From: Oscillospiraceae bacterium
GTDB lineage: Bacteria > Bacillota > Clostridia > Oscillospirales > Oscillospiraceae
Reading direction: 5' to 3'
Assembly (NCBI GenBank): GCA_015067725.1
Contig: SVLX01000002.1
Location: forward strand, 1 to 64,000
DNA length: 64,000 nt
This document shows positions 63,628 through 64,000 of the stretch, piece after piece (position 1 is the first letter of the stretch; each line of letters begins with the position of its first letter). The translations under genes and the position numbers were made by a program. Under the pieces are notes generated by a model. That model saw only the letters and a list, made by a program, of their open reading frames with translations. It was not told the origin of the DNA and searched no databases.

Positions 63628-63656
63628 TTGACAAAGCCAGTCGACCCCGCTATACT
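63628..63656 (+). promoter_or_regulatory. Promoter of the leader peptide/ABC exporter unit
   Basis: -35 TTGACA (consensus) and -10 TATACT are separated by 17 bp, 46 bp before the leader-peptide start. Confidence 0.85.
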
Positions 63657-63702
63657 TGTGCATGGTAGCAAATACCATATTTTATGAAAGGTGGTGCGCA
63701 AA

Positions 63703-63777
63703 ATGACTAAGATGATGACCATGACCCAATTCTCCCTGTCTGAGTTTGTTTGCGCGCCTGATGTCCCCCGGGTTTGA
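63703..63777 (+). CDS. 24-residue leader peptide
   Basis: A small frame with a strong SD (AAAGGTGGT, eight bases before ATG) starts MTKMMTMTQFSLSEF and ends CAPDVPRV, with Pro codons and CCC-CGG near the stop. It is too short for a structural protein and is followed by an intrinsic terminator and then an ABC exporter gene. This layout is that of ribosome-mediated attenuation. ACCACCTTT, beginning at the last base of its stop codon (63777-63785), is a perfect complement of its SD. Confidence 0.72.
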   Translation: MTKMMTMTQFSLSEFVCAPDVPRV

Positions 63778-63805
63778 CCACCTTTGCGGCTGATTACGGG
63801 TATTG

Positions 63806-63839
63806 CGCCACTCCTCCGACATGGGGAGTGGCGTTTTTT
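63806..63839 (+). terminator. Attenuator terminator before the ABC exporter
   Basis: CGCCACTCC pairs perfectly with GGAGTGGCG around a 10-nt loop, followed by T6. It lies between the leader peptide and the exporter start and should stop transcription unless disrupted. Confidence 0.9.
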
Positions 63840-63875
63840 GCTATCTATTTCATCATAAAAGAAAGGGTGGTTACT

Positions 63876-64000
63876 GTGGAACCCCAAACGAAACTGGCTG
63901 GTGGCGAAAAATTCCGGCTCATTCGGAGATTCCTCCGTGGGTCTGTTCATTATTTCGTCCTGGCCATCGCATTCGCCTGTCTGGGTATGGTGTTCAATGC
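63876..64000 (+). CDS. ABC exporter, N-terminal fragment
   Basis: The frame runs off the window end, so only 41 residues are visible. They start at GTG with GGGTGG upstream, and comprise a basic segment (KFRLIRRFLRGSVHYF) followed by a membrane span (FVLAIAFACLGMVFNA). This is the usual beginning of an MsbA/BmrA-type half transporter with fused permease and ATPase. Substrate unknown. The leader peptide and attenuator upstream suggest drug- or translation-dependent induction. Confidence 0.65.
   Translation, partial: MEPQTKLAGGEKFRLIRRFLRGSVHYFVLAIAFACLGMVFN

Noticed and set aside
63141-63950. A 269-codon extension of the small membrane gene
   Set aside because: The extra 5' part crosses the exporter leader and two promoters; the SD-supported start at 63479 gives a sensible membrane protein.

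Overview
The window reads as the chromosome of a spore-forming, low-oxygen Clostridia member, most like the Oscillospiraceae. That placement is my inference from gene content: the spoIIA operon, yqfC-yqfD, ylbJ, yunB, cwlD, dacF, cotJ and GerM-type genes, a type III glutamine synthetase, an era-yqzL-recO run, and a valS T-box leader. Genes are dense, with strong AGGAGG-type Shine-Dalgarno (SD) sites and many sigma-A-type promoters with 17-bp spacers. I see no rRNA, tRNA, CRISPR array, insertion sequence or prophage block.

Layout. 1-2.5 kb: an ECF-like sigma factor with its membrane partner, and a GtrB-type glycosyltransferase. 2.6-9.1 kb: glycerol kinase, an FMN alpha-hydroxy-acid oxidase with an N-terminal Cys cluster, CTP synthase and GSIII. 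9.3-15.1 kb: a subgroup I-gamma aspartate aminotransferase, a WecA/TagO-type transferase with WecB (polyprenol-linked GlcNAc/ManNAc glycans), Ddl and a DUF1934 protein. 15.1-21.6 kb: a lipoprotein, a family 4 uracil-DNA glycosylase and DacF on the minus strand, facing a ComEA-like protein, a two-component system and a GerMN lipoprotein. 21.7-28.4 kb: a small Cys protein and YlbJ, then the overlapping run yqfC-yqfD-phoH-ybeY-GNAT-era-yqzL-recO. 28.4-36.9 kb: mutS2, an HPr-like protein lacking His15, uvrC-rsmD-coaD-coiled coil, a phosphosugar mutase and a small membrane protein.

36.9-43.7 kb holds two tyrosine recombinases. The first has a short membrane protein upstream and a noncoding segment rich in repeats, palindromes and a dif-like 28-mer. 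The second follows a 32-bp palindrome on a promoter and a leader of about 385 nt. PfkA, a DUF3298-type lipoprotein and a SagB-type oxidoreductase lie among them. 43.7-53.6 kb: radA, a MazG-like protein, cwlD, a fused CotJA-CotJB gene with cotJC, an M20 amidohydrolase, an AlkD-like protein, a MATE exporter, ligA and yunB. 53.7-61.5 kb: pcrA, spoIIAA-spoIIAB-sigF, valS with its T-box and a lipoprotein. 61.8-64 kb: a methionine gamma-lyase-like PLP enzyme, a small membrane protein, and a 24-codon leader peptide with an attenuator ahead of an ABC exporter cut off by the window end.

Most of this is ordinary housekeeping and sporulation sequence. The parts most worth a second look are the leader-peptide/attenuator at 63.6-64 kb, the noncoding segments at 36.95-37.17 and 41.41-41.85 kb, the Tyr15/Ser46 HPr paralogue, and the CotJA-CotJB fusion.
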